From: Lachnoclostridium sp. UBA1308
GTDB taxonomy: Bacteria > Bacillota > Clostridia > Lachnospirales > Lachnospiraceae
Direction: 5' to 3'
NCBI GenBank assembly: GCA_002307215.1
Contig: DBTU01000042.1
Coordinates: 16,385 to 80,384 of the forward strand
Length of the DNA stretch: 64,000 nt
A program made the position numbers and the translations under genes. Of the stretch, positions 44,513-52,791 are shown in pieces. Each line of letters starts with the position of its first letter. Within the stretch, counting starts at the first letter, position 1. The notes beneath the pieces were generated by a model. It saw only the letters and a list, made by a program, of their open reading frames with translations, ran no database searches and was not told where the DNA came from.

Positions 44513-45838
44513 ATGCAGAGCGATGCAATTAAAAGCAAATTGAAACAGTATAATTTACAGTCTTGGAGTAAGCAAAAGGGACTGAATCCAATTCCGGTAG
44601 AGAAGGCAGAGGGTATTTATTTTTGGGATTATGACGGTGTTCGTTACTCTGATATGTCCTCCCAGTTGGTTAATTTGAATCTGGGATATGGAAATAAAGC
44701 AATCGGAGATGCGATTAAGGCTCAGGTTGATCAATATTGTTACATTGGACCCTCCTATGGCAGTGAATCCAGAGCTGAACTGGCTGAGAAGATCATCAGC
44801 TTAATGCCTGACAGTATGGGTAAGGTGTTCTTTACCAATGCAGGTGCAGAATCCAATGAGAATGCCATAAAAATGGCAAGAATGTATACAGGTAAGAATA
44901 AGATTTTCAGTAGATACCGCAGTTATCATGGTAGTTCCTTCGGTTCGGGAAATCTGACCGGAGAGCCGAGAAGGTATCCGCTAGAGCCCGGTATACCGGG
45001 ATTCATAAAGTTTTTTGATCCCTATATTTACCGTGAGGCAATTGAATTTAAATCAGAAGAAGAGGCAACTAAGTATTACCTTACGAAGCTCGAAGAGCAA
45101 ATTGTATATGAAGGATCAAACTCAGTAGCTGCTATCGTTCTGGAGACGGTTACCGGTTCTAACGGTGTCATAATACCACCAAAGGGCTATTTGCCCGGAG
45201 TAAGAAAGATCTGCGATAAGTATGGTATTATGATGATCTGTGATGAAGTAATGACCGGGTGGTGTCGAACCGGTAAGATGTTTGCCTTTGAGAATTTTGA
45301 TGTAGCACCGGATATGGTAACCTTTGCAAAAGGCGTTACCTGTGGTTATGTTCCGCTTGGCGGAGTTGTTGTAAGTAAAAAGATAGCAGAATATTTTGAT
45401 GATAATTTGCTATCCTGCGGACTTACCTACAGCGGACATCCCCTTGCTTGCGCAGCAGGAGTGGCATGTGTTGATTATTATAAAGAAGCAGATATCTTGG
45501 GAAATGTCAACAAGGTAGGCAAATTACTCGGAGAAAAGCTGGAAGCAATGAAAGCGATACATAAATGCGTTGGCGATGTGCGGTATATCGGACTTTTTGC
45601 TGCCTTGGAACTGGTTAAGGATAAGGATACAAAAGAAGCATTAGTTCCGTACGGTAAAGATCCGGAAGGAATCATGGGTAAGATTCTCGGTAAGTTGAAA
45701 GCAAAAAAGTTTATGACCTATACACATGAGAATATGATTATTGTTGCCCCTCCTTTGATTATTACAGAAGATCAGTTGACAGAGGAGCTCGTCAAGCTGG
45801 ATGAAGTATTGTCTGAGGTAGATAAGGAATTTCTTTAA
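44513..45838 (+). CDS. Class III aminotransferase, probable beta-alanine aminotransferase
   Basis: A 441-residue class III omega-aminotransferase. MICDEVMTGWCRTGKMFAFEN holds the PLP-pyridine Asp and MVTFAKGVTCGYVPLG the Schiff-base lysine. LNLGYGNKAIGDAI and FFTNAGAESNENAIKMAR are cofactor-binding blocks. AAAGGAGG precedes the ATG. In this island the expected substrate is beta-alanine (or beta-aminoisobutyrate from thymine), giving malonate semialdehyde. This corresponds to PydD-type enzymes known from bacterial reductive pyrimidine degradation. The acceptor, 2-oxoglutarate or pyruvate, cannot be told. Confidence 0.82.
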   Translation: MQSDAIKSKLKQYNLQSWSKQKGLNPIPVEKAEGIYFWDYDGVRYSDMSSQLVNLNLGYGNKAIGDAIKAQVDQYCYIGPSYGSESRAELAEKIISLMPDSMGKVFFTNAGAESNENAIKMARMYTGKNKIFSRYRSYHGSSFGSGNLTGEPRRYPLEPGIPGFIKFFDPYIYREAIEFKSEEEATKYYLTKLEEQIVYEGSNSVAAIVLETVTGSNGVIIPPKGYLPGVRKICDKYGIMMICDEVMTGWCRTGKMFAFENFDVAPDMVTFAKGVTCGYVPLGGVVVSKKIAEYFDDNLLSCGLTYSGHPLACAAGVACVDYYKEADILGNVNKVGKLLGEKLEAMKAIHKCVGDVRYIGLFAALELVKDKDTKEALVPYGKDPEGIMGKILGKLKAKKFMTYTHENMIIVAPPLIITEDQLTEELVKLDEVLSEVDKEFL

Positions 45839-45869
45839 GAAATAATGTATCACAGTAATAAGTTTCCAC

Positions 45870-45883
45870 TATGCAAGTGCACA
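45870..45883 (+). promoter_or_regulatory. Second copy of the TATGCAAGTGCACA motif
   Basis: An exact 14-bp match to 44365-44378, also followed by GCATAT (45901). A hairpin GGAGCAC..GTGCTCC lies downstream at about 45963-45987 in the leader of the alcohol dehydrogenase gene. Confidence 0.5.
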
Positions 45884-46060
45884 TTGATTCTTGTTTGACT
45901 GCATATTGCCAAATAAATTTTAATTTGATAATATAAGGCATCATAAAAAATCTAATGCAAGGGAGCACTCGTAGATACGACGTGCTCCTTTATGCATGGC
46001 AAGGATATCCGAATTTGCGAAAGATATCCAACAGAAGTAAACCGCTAGAGAGGTGTATCT

Positions 46061-47212
46061 ATGGCATATCAATTTACAGTACCGGGACGTGTAATCATTG
46101 GGAATAATGCTTTGGAGGCAAGTGAAGCAGCAATACGGAGCTTGGGGAAAAAGGCATTTATCGTTACCGGGAAAGTCGTTACAAAAACAGGGATAGTAAA
46201 AATCCTAACCGATTGGTTAGAAAAGTGGGAAATCGAATACGAAATATTTAATGACATCACCGGAGAGCCTACCACCCAAATGATTGAGGCCGGAGTAAAA
46301 GCATTGAAACAAACAGGCTGTGATTTTCTGGCAGCAATCGGCGGAGGAAGTCCTTTAGACAGTGCAAAGGCAATCGCAGCAATGAGTGTCCTGGGCGGTA
46401 AGATTTCAGATTACATGGGAGTAGAGATTAAGGGTAAATTTCCCCCTATGGTTCTGATACCGACAACGGCGGGTACGGGCTCGGAAGCTACCAAATTCAC
46501 GATTATTACGGATACAGAGAAGGATATAAAGATGTTGTTAAAAGGGGATGACCTTCTGCCGGATGTGGCTGTCATCGATCCTTCCTTAACAATGTCGGCA
46601 CCACAAGATATCACGGCAGCAACCGGAATGGATGCTTTAACCCATGCGGTTGAATCCTACACCTCAAGAAAAGGGAATACACTGACCGATATCTATGCAC
46701 TATCAGCAATCAAGCGTATTTTCAAATATCTTCCGAAAGCATACGATGACGGAAGTGATGCTAAGGCAAGAGAAGAGATGCAAATTGCAGCTTACGAGGC
46801 AGGTGTCTGTATCAATAATGCATCCGTTACACTGGTGCATGGAATGAGCAGACCGATCGGTGCACTATTTCATGTTCCTCACGGAATCTCCAATGCCATG
46901 TTAATCAAAGAATGCTTAACCTTTGCCTTGGATGGCTGTTATGAGAGATTTGCAAGGATAGCAAAAACCATCGGCGTTGCGGAGGAAAGTACTTCAGAGG
47001 AAGAAGCCTCAGAAGCATTTCTCCAGGAGTTGGGGATGATATGCAAGCATTGTAATATTCCTACACTCGCAGAGTATGGAATCAAACAAGAAACCTTTGA
47101 AACACTAGTTGATAAGATGGCAACGGATGCAATGTCAAGCGGCAGCCCTTCCAATACGATTAAAACAGTCAGTAAGGAAGATTTGATTCAAATTTATAAT
47201 AAGCTTTGGTAA
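46061..47212 (+). CDS. Iron-containing alcohol dehydrogenase, probable malonate semialdehyde reductase
   Basis: A 383-residue group III (iron-dependent) alcohol dehydrogenase. The NAD(P)-binding loop is GGGSPLDSAKAIAA, followed by TTAGTGSEATKFTII. Metal ligands lie in DALTHAVESYTS and in HGMSRPIGALFHVPHGISNA. Its place between the aminotransferase and the importer suggests it reduces malonate semialdehyde (or the methyl form) to 3-hydroxypropionate, as PydE does in the known extended pathway. This avoids a decarboxylating route and regenerates oxidised cofactor. Substrate is inferred from context only. Confidence 0.82.
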   Translation: MAYQFTVPGRVIIGNNALEASEAAIRSLGKKAFIVTGKVVTKTGIVKILTDWLEKWEIEYEIFNDITGEPTTQMIEAGVKALKQTGCDFLAAIGGGSPLDSAKAIAAMSVLGGKISDYMGVEIKGKFPPMVLIPTTAGTGSEATKFTIITDTEKDIKMLLKGDDLLPDVAVIDPSLTMSAPQDITAATGMDALTHAVESYTSRKGNTLTDIYALSAIKRIFKYLPKAYDDGSDAKAREEMQIAAYEAGVCINNASVTLVHGMSRPIGALFHVPHGISNAMLIKECLTFALDGCYERFARIAKTIGVAEESTSEEEASEAFLQELGMICKHCNIPTLAEYGIKQETFETLVDKMATDAMSSGSPSNTIKTVSKEDLIQIYNKLW

Positions 47213-47240
47213 TTAAATAGAAAGCATCTTAATTTACAAT

Positions 47241-47272
47241 GGCGTAGAGCGAATAGCTTTACGCCGTTTTTT
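47241..47272 (+). terminator. Terminator after alcohol dehydrogenase gene
   Basis: GGCGTA-GAGC pairs with GCTTTACGCC and is followed by six T residues. It separates the enzyme gene from the importer operon. Confidence 0.75.
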
Positions 47273-47332
47273 GTTATTACACAAGAATTTGGAATGCTTT
47301 TGGTTTAGTTTATTGAAAGGAATGGTATTGAT

Positions 47333-48151
47333 ATGGGAGCAGCAGAAAGATTAGATTCGGATGAATTGGTAGTGAATAGAAATGAAGTGGAAATAAGGAT
47401 AGAAAATCTTGGTGTCAGCTTCCCGGATAAAGATGGCGGTGAACCGGTAATCGCCTTGCAAAATATAAATCTTGATATTATGCAGGGAGAATTCATCTCC
47501 TTACTTGGCCCCTCCGGTTGTGGAAAGACGACACTGCTTCGTACCGTTGCCGAGCTGCAGCAGCCGACCAGCGGTAAGATTACCGTAAGAGGTCAGTCAC
47601 CAAGAGAAATCAGACTTAAGAAGAAATATGGTATTGTATTTCAGAATCCGGTATTACTGGACTGGAGAACGGTAAGGCGAAATGTATGTATGCCTATGGA
47701 GATGATGGGTATACCAAAGAAGGATAGAACCGCACGAGTAACAAAGATGTTGGAGCTTGTGGGTTTGATGGAGTTTGGTAAGAAGTATCCTCATGAGTTG
47801 AGTGGTGGTATGCAGCAAAGAGTAGGTATTGCAAGAGCACTGGCAGTAAAGCCAGAGATACTACTAATGGATGAACCCTTCTCAGCACTGGATGAGTTTA
47901 CAAAAGAAAAGCTGCATGAAGATTTACTTCGTATCTGGAAGAAAACGAATAAGACGATCTTATTCGTTACACATAACATTCAAGAAGCTGTGTTTTTGTC
48001 GGACAGAGTCGTTGTTTTATCACCTCATCCGGGCAGGGTTTCAGCAGTAGTTGACATTACACTGGGCAGGCCAAGGGACTTATCTATCAAGAGTTCGCCG
48101 GAATTCAATGCAATGGTAACAAAAGTAAGAAACAGCTTTGAAAGCTTGTGA
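47333..48151 (+). CDS. ABC transporter ATP-binding protein (SsuB/TauB/ThiZ type)
   Basis: A 272-residue ATPase. Walker A GPSGCGKTT, Q-loop FQNPVLLDWRT, signature LSGGMQQR and Walker B ILLMDEPFSALD are all intact; the H-loop His is in FVTHNIQEA. The nitrate/sulfonate/pyrimidine importer subfamily is clear from the DWRTV and LSDRVVVLSPHPGRV blocks. It forms an operon with two permeases and a binding protein, and probably energises uptake of pyrimidine bases. Confidence 0.93.
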   Translation: MGAAERLDSDELVVNRNEVEIRIENLGVSFPDKDGGEPVIALQNINLDIMQGEFISLLGPSGCGKTTLLRTVAELQQPTSGKITVRGQSPREIRLKKKYGIVFQNPVLLDWRTVRRNVCMPMEMMGIPKKDRTARVTKMLELVGLMEFGKKYPHELSGGMQQRVGIARALAVKPEILLMDEPFSALDEFTKEKLHEDLLRIWKKTNKTILFVTHNIQEAVFLSDRVVVLSPHPGRVSAVVDITLGRPRDLSIKSSPEFNAMVTKVRNSFESL

Positions 48152-48173
48152 GACTGAAAATGGGAGGATATTT

Positions 48174-48998
48174 ATGAATAAAGTAAAAAAGGCCCTTTCC
48201 TCAAGCAAAATAGTAACCTTTGTCTGGGTGCTGGGAATGATCGGTGTGTGGGAGTTGGGTGCTGCCACTATAGCCCGGTCAAAACGTACTCCCGAAAATG
48301 TACTTCCCCACCTGTATCAAATATTAGAATCGATTTTCAGTCATAAGCTGGTCAACAGCACGCAGACAGCGCTACAAATTGTATTAAGCAATGCAGGTAT
48401 TACATTGCTTCGGGCAGGCATTGGTTTTCTCATTGGAATTATGATCGGCTATTTACTGGCACTTTTTATGAGTCTGTTTACGGCAGTTGAGAAGATGTTC
48501 TTTCCCTATTTGATGATTATTCAGATGATTCCTATTCTTGGTATGGCGCCGATTATTCTTGCTATAACGAAGGATATCGACAACAGCCGAATTGTAATTG
48601 CGGCAATCCTGACTTTTTATCCGGTGGCAACAAATACGCTGGCCGGTTTCAAATCGGTCGAGAAGGAAAAGCATGAACTAATGTATTCCATTGCGGCAAC
48701 AAAGTTTCAGATATACACAAAATTGTTAATCCCTTCCAGTATACCGTATTTTTTTACCGGACTTAAGATTTCGGCGCCAATGGCAATCACGGCATCCATT
48801 CTGGTTGATACACTACAGGGCGGCGGAGGACTTGGGTGTATGCTTTCCCAATCCCTAAAGCATGCGATGACCATCTATGTTTTCTGGCAGATTGTATTTG
48901 TCAGTGCGTTGATCGGAATCCTCAGCTACTTTTTGATGACAGTTATCGAAAAGGTGCTATCACCCTATAAGCGCGCTACGAAAGTGAAGAAGAGGTGA
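48174..48998 (+). CDS. ABC transporter permease 1 (BPD_transp_1, ThiX/SsuC type)
   Basis: A 274-residue permease with six spans. The EAA-type coupling loop reads ELMYSIAATKFQIYTKLLIPSSIPYFFTGLKIS. Start 48174 has GGGAGGA upstream; the frame extends to a TTG at 48138 inside the previous gene without a site. It pairs with the next gene to form a heterodimeric channel. Confidence 0.92.
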   Translation: MNKVKKALSSSKIVTFVWVLGMIGVWELGAATIARSKRTPENVLPHLYQILESIFSHKLVNSTQTALQIVLSNAGITLLRAGIGFLIGIMIGYLLALFMSLFTAVEKMFFPYLMIIQMIPILGMAPIILAITKDIDNSRIVIAAILTFYPVATNTLAGFKSVEKEKHELMYSIAATKFQIYTKLLIPSSIPYFFTGLKISAPMAITASILVDTLQGGGGLGCMLSQSLKHAMTIYVFWQIVFVSALIGILSYFLMTVIEKVLSPYKRATKVKKR

Positions 48999-49002
48999 TG
49001 TG

Positions 49003-49812
49003 ATGGAGAAGAAAAGAAATTTAAAGATCAGGAAGCAGTCAATATCCACGATCCTTTACCCCGTTTTGTTCGGTGTAGTCATTGCAGTACTTTGGCAGAC
49101 GCAGCTTTTGCACAAGATAATCGGAGCAGATACGTATACCTTACCGTTACCGGGTAGAATATTTCGAATTATATCCGAAAATGTACCGTCAATTCTTTTA
49201 AATGTTAAGGCAACGGTAATTGTAGCACTTGGTGGTCTTATCTTAGGTTCCCTTTTTGGGTATTTGCTGGCAATCCTTGCAACTGTTTTTCCAAAATGGG
49301 GTGTCGGAGGACTTACCATTGTATCTGCATTTACCGCAATACCAATTATAGCAATTGCTCCGATTTTAAATAATTTGACCAAGGATTTTAGTAGGAATCC
49401 TAACATAAGAAGTATGTTGGCCAAGATTTTGGTGGTCATGATAACCTGTACCGTATCCATGAGTATCAATGCATACCGGGGCTTTAATGAGCTTAAGCCA
49501 TTTTCTCTGGATATGATGAAATCCTTTGCCGCCGACAAGATTACAATATTTTTAAAGCTTCGCATTCCGAATAGCATTCCTTATGTATTTACAGCTTTAA
49601 GAGTTAGTGTTCCGGGCTGTGTAATCAGTGCCCTCGTTAGTGAGTATTTTGCGGAATATATCATCGGCGTCGGACGTCAGATCCGTGAAAACATCGTATT
49701 GGCACAATATGCAACGGCATGGGCATACATCACGGTTGCCTGCGCAATCGGAATTATCATGTATGTAATTCTTCTTATTACAGAAGGTATTATGTTGAAG
49801 GGACGCCGTTAA
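49003..49812 (+). CDS. ABC transporter permease 2 (BPD_transp_1, ThiX/SsuC type)
   Basis: A 269-residue permease. The coupling loop is LDMMKSFAADKITIFLKLRIPNSIPYVFTALRVS, parallel to permease 1. It starts four bases after the preceding stop (AGAGGTGATGTGATGG); the GTG at 49000 is an alternative. It is likely co-translated with permease 1. Confidence 0.92.
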   Translation: MEKKRNLKIRKQSISTILYPVLFGVVIAVLWQTQLLHKIIGADTYTLPLPGRIFRIISENVPSILLNVKATVIVALGGLILGSLFGYLLAILATVFPKWGVGGLTIVSAFTAIPIIAIAPILNNLTKDFSRNPNIRSMLAKILVVMITCTVSMSINAYRGFNELKPFSLDMMKSFAADKITIFLKLRIPNSIPYVFTALRVSVPGCVISALVSEYFAEYIIGVGRQIRENIVLAQYATAWAYITVACAIGIIMYVILLITEGIMLKGRR

Positions 49813-49875
49813 CGGTAAGATTCAACTTGATATAAATAATAACCTAAACTTAATTTCTTAAAGGAGGACTAATTA

Positions 49876-51048
49876 ATGAAAAAATTAACAGGGAAAAAAT
49901 TATCTAAGCTTTGTTCCTTAGTATTGACTTTCGTATTCGTTGTTACCTTGTTAACAGCATGTGGTTCCAAGACAGAGGATAGCGGTGTAAGTGCAACCGA
50001 TGCACCGGAAGCAACAAAAGCAGCAGACGATTCGTCGGCAAGTACAGGAGCGTATTATGCAGCAGATGCATCCATCGAGAGCATTGTTGTTGATGCAGCA
50101 ACTAAGGGTCAGGTGGGCAACTGGGGTCTTGGTAATGAATATGAGATTCAGGCTCTATTATCCAAATACGGACAGCCGACTACTTATTTAAGCCAGAATT
50201 TTGATATGGATGGCTTTGATGATGACTCCATTCTACTAGCATCGGCCATGACCTACAATGAACTTGGTTTGGTGAAGAACAGCTATGACGGAGCATATAA
50301 GTATGGCGATACAGTTAAATATGTCGACATGAATGACGAAGGCGTGGCAATGTTAGAGGATAACATTTTCTGTACAAAGGATTTTGCAACTGCTAATCCG
50401 GAGACAGTAAAGGCATTCATCTACGCATCTATGAAGGGTTGGGAATATGCTTGTGCTAATCCGGAGGAAGCTGCAGAAATCGTTTTCAAAAATGGCTCTT
50501 CTGTTTCGGCGGATCATCAGTCATATATGGCTTCCGAAGTTAAGAAGCTTGTTGAAACCGATACAACCGGTGCTACTGTAACTAACTATGGCAATATGGA
50601 TGATAAAGCTCTTCAGCAGACACTTGATCTTGCAAAACAGTACATTAAGCTGGAGGATTCAACAGCAGCAGACAAGTTACAGACGTTAACACTTGATAAT
50701 ATCAGAGATAACTCTTTCTGGACAGCAGCTATGGCTTCCGATGGAAAGTTCACTCCTGAGAAGACAGATATATCAATTCAGCTAAAATGGTTACCTCAGG
50801 CACAGTTCATGGGCTATTATGTAGCACTTGAAAAGGGTTACTACACAGAAGCAGGCTTAAATGTTACTATCGTTCCCGGAGGTGGTGATGTTGCAGAGAC
50901 AACAGCTGTTAATAATGCACAGGTTGATTTCGGTGTAACATGGGTATCCAACTTAATCGCTGCTAATTCAGGCGGTATGGATTTGGTTGAAGTATCTCAA
51001 GTATTCCAAAGATCAGGTCTGGTTCTGGTATATAAAATTAATAAATAA
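49876..51048 (+). CDS. NMT1/THI5-like substrate-binding lipoprotein with permuted domain order
   Basis: A 390-residue lipoprotein. The signal peptide has lipobox LTAC (Cys29), followed by a Ser/Ala/Thr/Asp-rich linker to about 68. The family normally opens with the ligand-lobe block KLKWLPQAQFxGYYVAxEKGxY.. and later shows GNWGLGNEYEIQALL. Here the order is reversed: GQVGNWGLGNEYEIQALLSKYG comes first (79-99) and runs to the usual C-terminal end near 285. ISIQLKWLPQAQFMGYYVALEKGYY..QVFQRSGLVLVY then follows at 299-386 and the protein stops. Every part of the fold seems present, but circularly permuted. By family and operon it binds a pyrimidine. AAAGGAGG precedes the ATG. Confidence 0.88.
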   Translation: MKKLTGKKLSKLCSLVLTFVFVVTLLTACGSKTEDSGVSATDAPEATKAADDSSASTGAYYAADASIESIVVDAATKGQVGNWGLGNEYEIQALLSKYGQPTTYLSQNFDMDGFDDDSILLASAMTYNELGLVKNSYDGAYKYGDTVKYVDMNDEGVAMLEDNIFCTKDFATANPETVKAFIYASMKGWEYACANPEEAAEIVFKNGSSVSADHQSYMASEVKKLVETDTTGATVTNYGNMDDKALQQTLDLAKQYIKLEDSTAADKLQTLTLDNIRDNSFWTAAMASDGKFTPEKTDISIQLKWLPQAQFMGYYVALEKGYYTEAGLNVTIVPGGGDVAETTAVNNAQVDFGVTWVSNLIAANSGGMDLVEVSQVFQRSGLVLVYKINK

Positions 51049-51079
51049 TAATATCGACTGACAGAAATTGTTTCCTCAT

Positions 51080-51128
51080 AAAAGGCTGCTGCAATTTAGT
51101 AGAAATATTTTTATGTAGCAGCCTTTTC
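51080..51128 (+). terminator. Terminator after importer operon
   Basis: AAAAGGCTGCT..CA pairs with TGTAGCAGCCTTTT. It is followed by the tandem ATAAACAAGCT pair (51185-51206) and a GCCGCAAGACGGC hairpin just before the next ribosome-binding site. Confidence 0.75.
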
Positions 51129-51290
51129 CTCTAAGAAAATGTTCTGATGAAAATAACACAGGACATAACACAGGACTGTAAACAAGCTATAAACAAGCTA
51201 TAAACAGAGCAAGAAACAGTCTGGATCATGAATTAGAAGTAAAGGGAATTGGGAAGGTGATCGCCGCAAGACGGCGGATTGGAGGTTGCC

Positions 51291-52658
51291 ATGGATTTAT
51301 TGATCAAAAACGGAACAATTATTACCACAAAAGAAAGCTATGTAGCAGACATTGCAATTCAAGATGAAAAAATTGTATGTATCGGTACGAACTTAATGAT
51401 GGAAGCAGATAATGTAATTGATGCAAGCGGTAAATTAGTATTACCGGGAGCAATTGATGTACATACCCATCTGGCAATGCCTTTTGGCGGAACCGTATCG
51501 GCGGACAGCTACTTGTCAGGAACCAGAGCTGCAGCCTGTGGAGGTGTAACCACAGTATTTGACTATCCGATACAGCGTAAGGGCAAAGGAATTGTTGAGA
51601 CAGTAAAGGCGAGAAAAGAAATGTGTGATCCGGAGGCCTGTGTTGATTACGCATTCCATTGTTGTATCACCGATTTGAATTCTGATGCCTTGCTGGACGA
51701 ATTTGAAGCTGCTATCGCATTTGGTGTAACAAGCTTCAAGTGTTTCCTTGTTTATAAAAAAGAAGGTATGATGGTTGATGATGCTTCATTGGTTAAGATT
51801 TTGTTAAAGGCCAAGGAAGTAGGAGCAATCACTAATATACATGCAGAAAATCCTGATTTAATTGATTTAAATGTAGAGAAGTTTTTAAAGGAAGGTAAGT
51901 TATCTCCCTGGTATCATTACCTGAGCAGACCGGAATTCGTAGAGGCAGAAGCTGATAAGCGTGCAATTCACTGGGCTAAATCGGTAGAGGCTCCGTTATA
52001 TATCGTTCATATGGCTGATAAAGAAGGTCTTGAGGCAGCAATTGCGGCGAAGCTGGCAGGCTTTCCGATTTACATTGAGACCTGTCCGCAGTATCTGGAA
52101 TTTACCTGTGAGGTCTATAAGAGAGAGGATGGCAGAAATTTTGTATGCTCACCTCCGATGAAGGCTCAGGAAAGTCAGGATGCTTTGTGGGATGCCATTA
52201 AGAAAGGAACGATAGATACGGTTGCGACCGATCATTGTCCGTTCCAAAGCTATGAAAAAGATTGGGGCAAGGATAACTTCACAAAGATTCCGAATGGCTG
52301 TGCAGGGATTGAGAACCTTTATCCTTATATGCTTTCCGCTGCAAATGAAGGAAAGATTAGCTTTAATCGTGCCGTAGAGCTTTGTTCCACCAACCCTGCT
52401 AAAATCTTTGGTTGTACCGAGAAGGGGTCACTTACGGTAGGTAAGGATGCAGACCTTGTAATATATGATACAGAGAAAGATTTCACTGTATCCGTAAGTA
52501 ACATGCATTCCGATTATGATCATACCATCTGGGAAGGCAAGAAGCTTCACGGTTATCCGGTTCAAACCTATGTCAGAGGAAAGCTGGTATATGATAACGG
52601 TGATTTTGTCGGAGAACCCGGCTTCGGTAAGTATATTAAACGAGTACCGAATAAGTAA
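51291..52658 (+). CDS. hydA: Dihydropyrimidinase (D-hydantoinase family)
   Basis: A 455-residue cyclic amidohydrolase. Metal ligands lie in DVHTHLAMPFGG, NIHAENPD, IVHMADKEG and ATDHCPF. The carboxylated lysine is in SFKCFLVYKKEGM. The length is typical. It opens 5,6-dihydrouracil or dihydrothymine to N-carbamoyl-beta-alanine or its methyl form. Start ATG 51291 has GGAGG six bases upstream; a TTG at 51279 is in frame but overlaps that region. It is followed by the dehydrogenase and ureidopropionase genes, giving the three ring-breaking enzymes together. Confidence 0.94.
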   Translation: MDLLIKNGTIITTKESYVADIAIQDEKIVCIGTNLMMEADNVIDASGKLVLPGAIDVHTHLAMPFGGTVSADSYLSGTRAAACGGVTTVFDYPIQRKGKGIVETVKARKEMCDPEACVDYAFHCCITDLNSDALLDEFEAAIAFGVTSFKCFLVYKKEGMMVDDASLVKILLKAKEVGAITNIHAENPDLIDLNVEKFLKEGKLSPWYHYLSRPEFVEAEADKRAIHWAKSVEAPLYIVHMADKEGLEAAIAAKLAGFPIYIETCPQYLEFTCEVYKREDGRNFVCSPPMKAQESQDALWDAIKKGTIDTVATDHCPFQSYEKDWGKDNFTKIPNGCAGIENLYPYMLSAANEGKISFNRAVELCSTNPAKIFGCTEKGSLTVGKDADLVIYDTEKDFTVSVSNMHSDYDHTIWEGKKLHGYPVQTYVRGKLVYDNGDFVGEPGFGKYIKRVPNK

Positions 52659-52791
52659 AGAAGCTGAGCTTCTCTTTACTCATCAAATAGCAAGAAAAGG
52701 ATATTGTAACATAAATATCATGGCCCATATCCATACGATTGAGTTTGTTGCATGTAAATCGGTAAATTAGTTAAAGTTTGGAGTGATTGAT

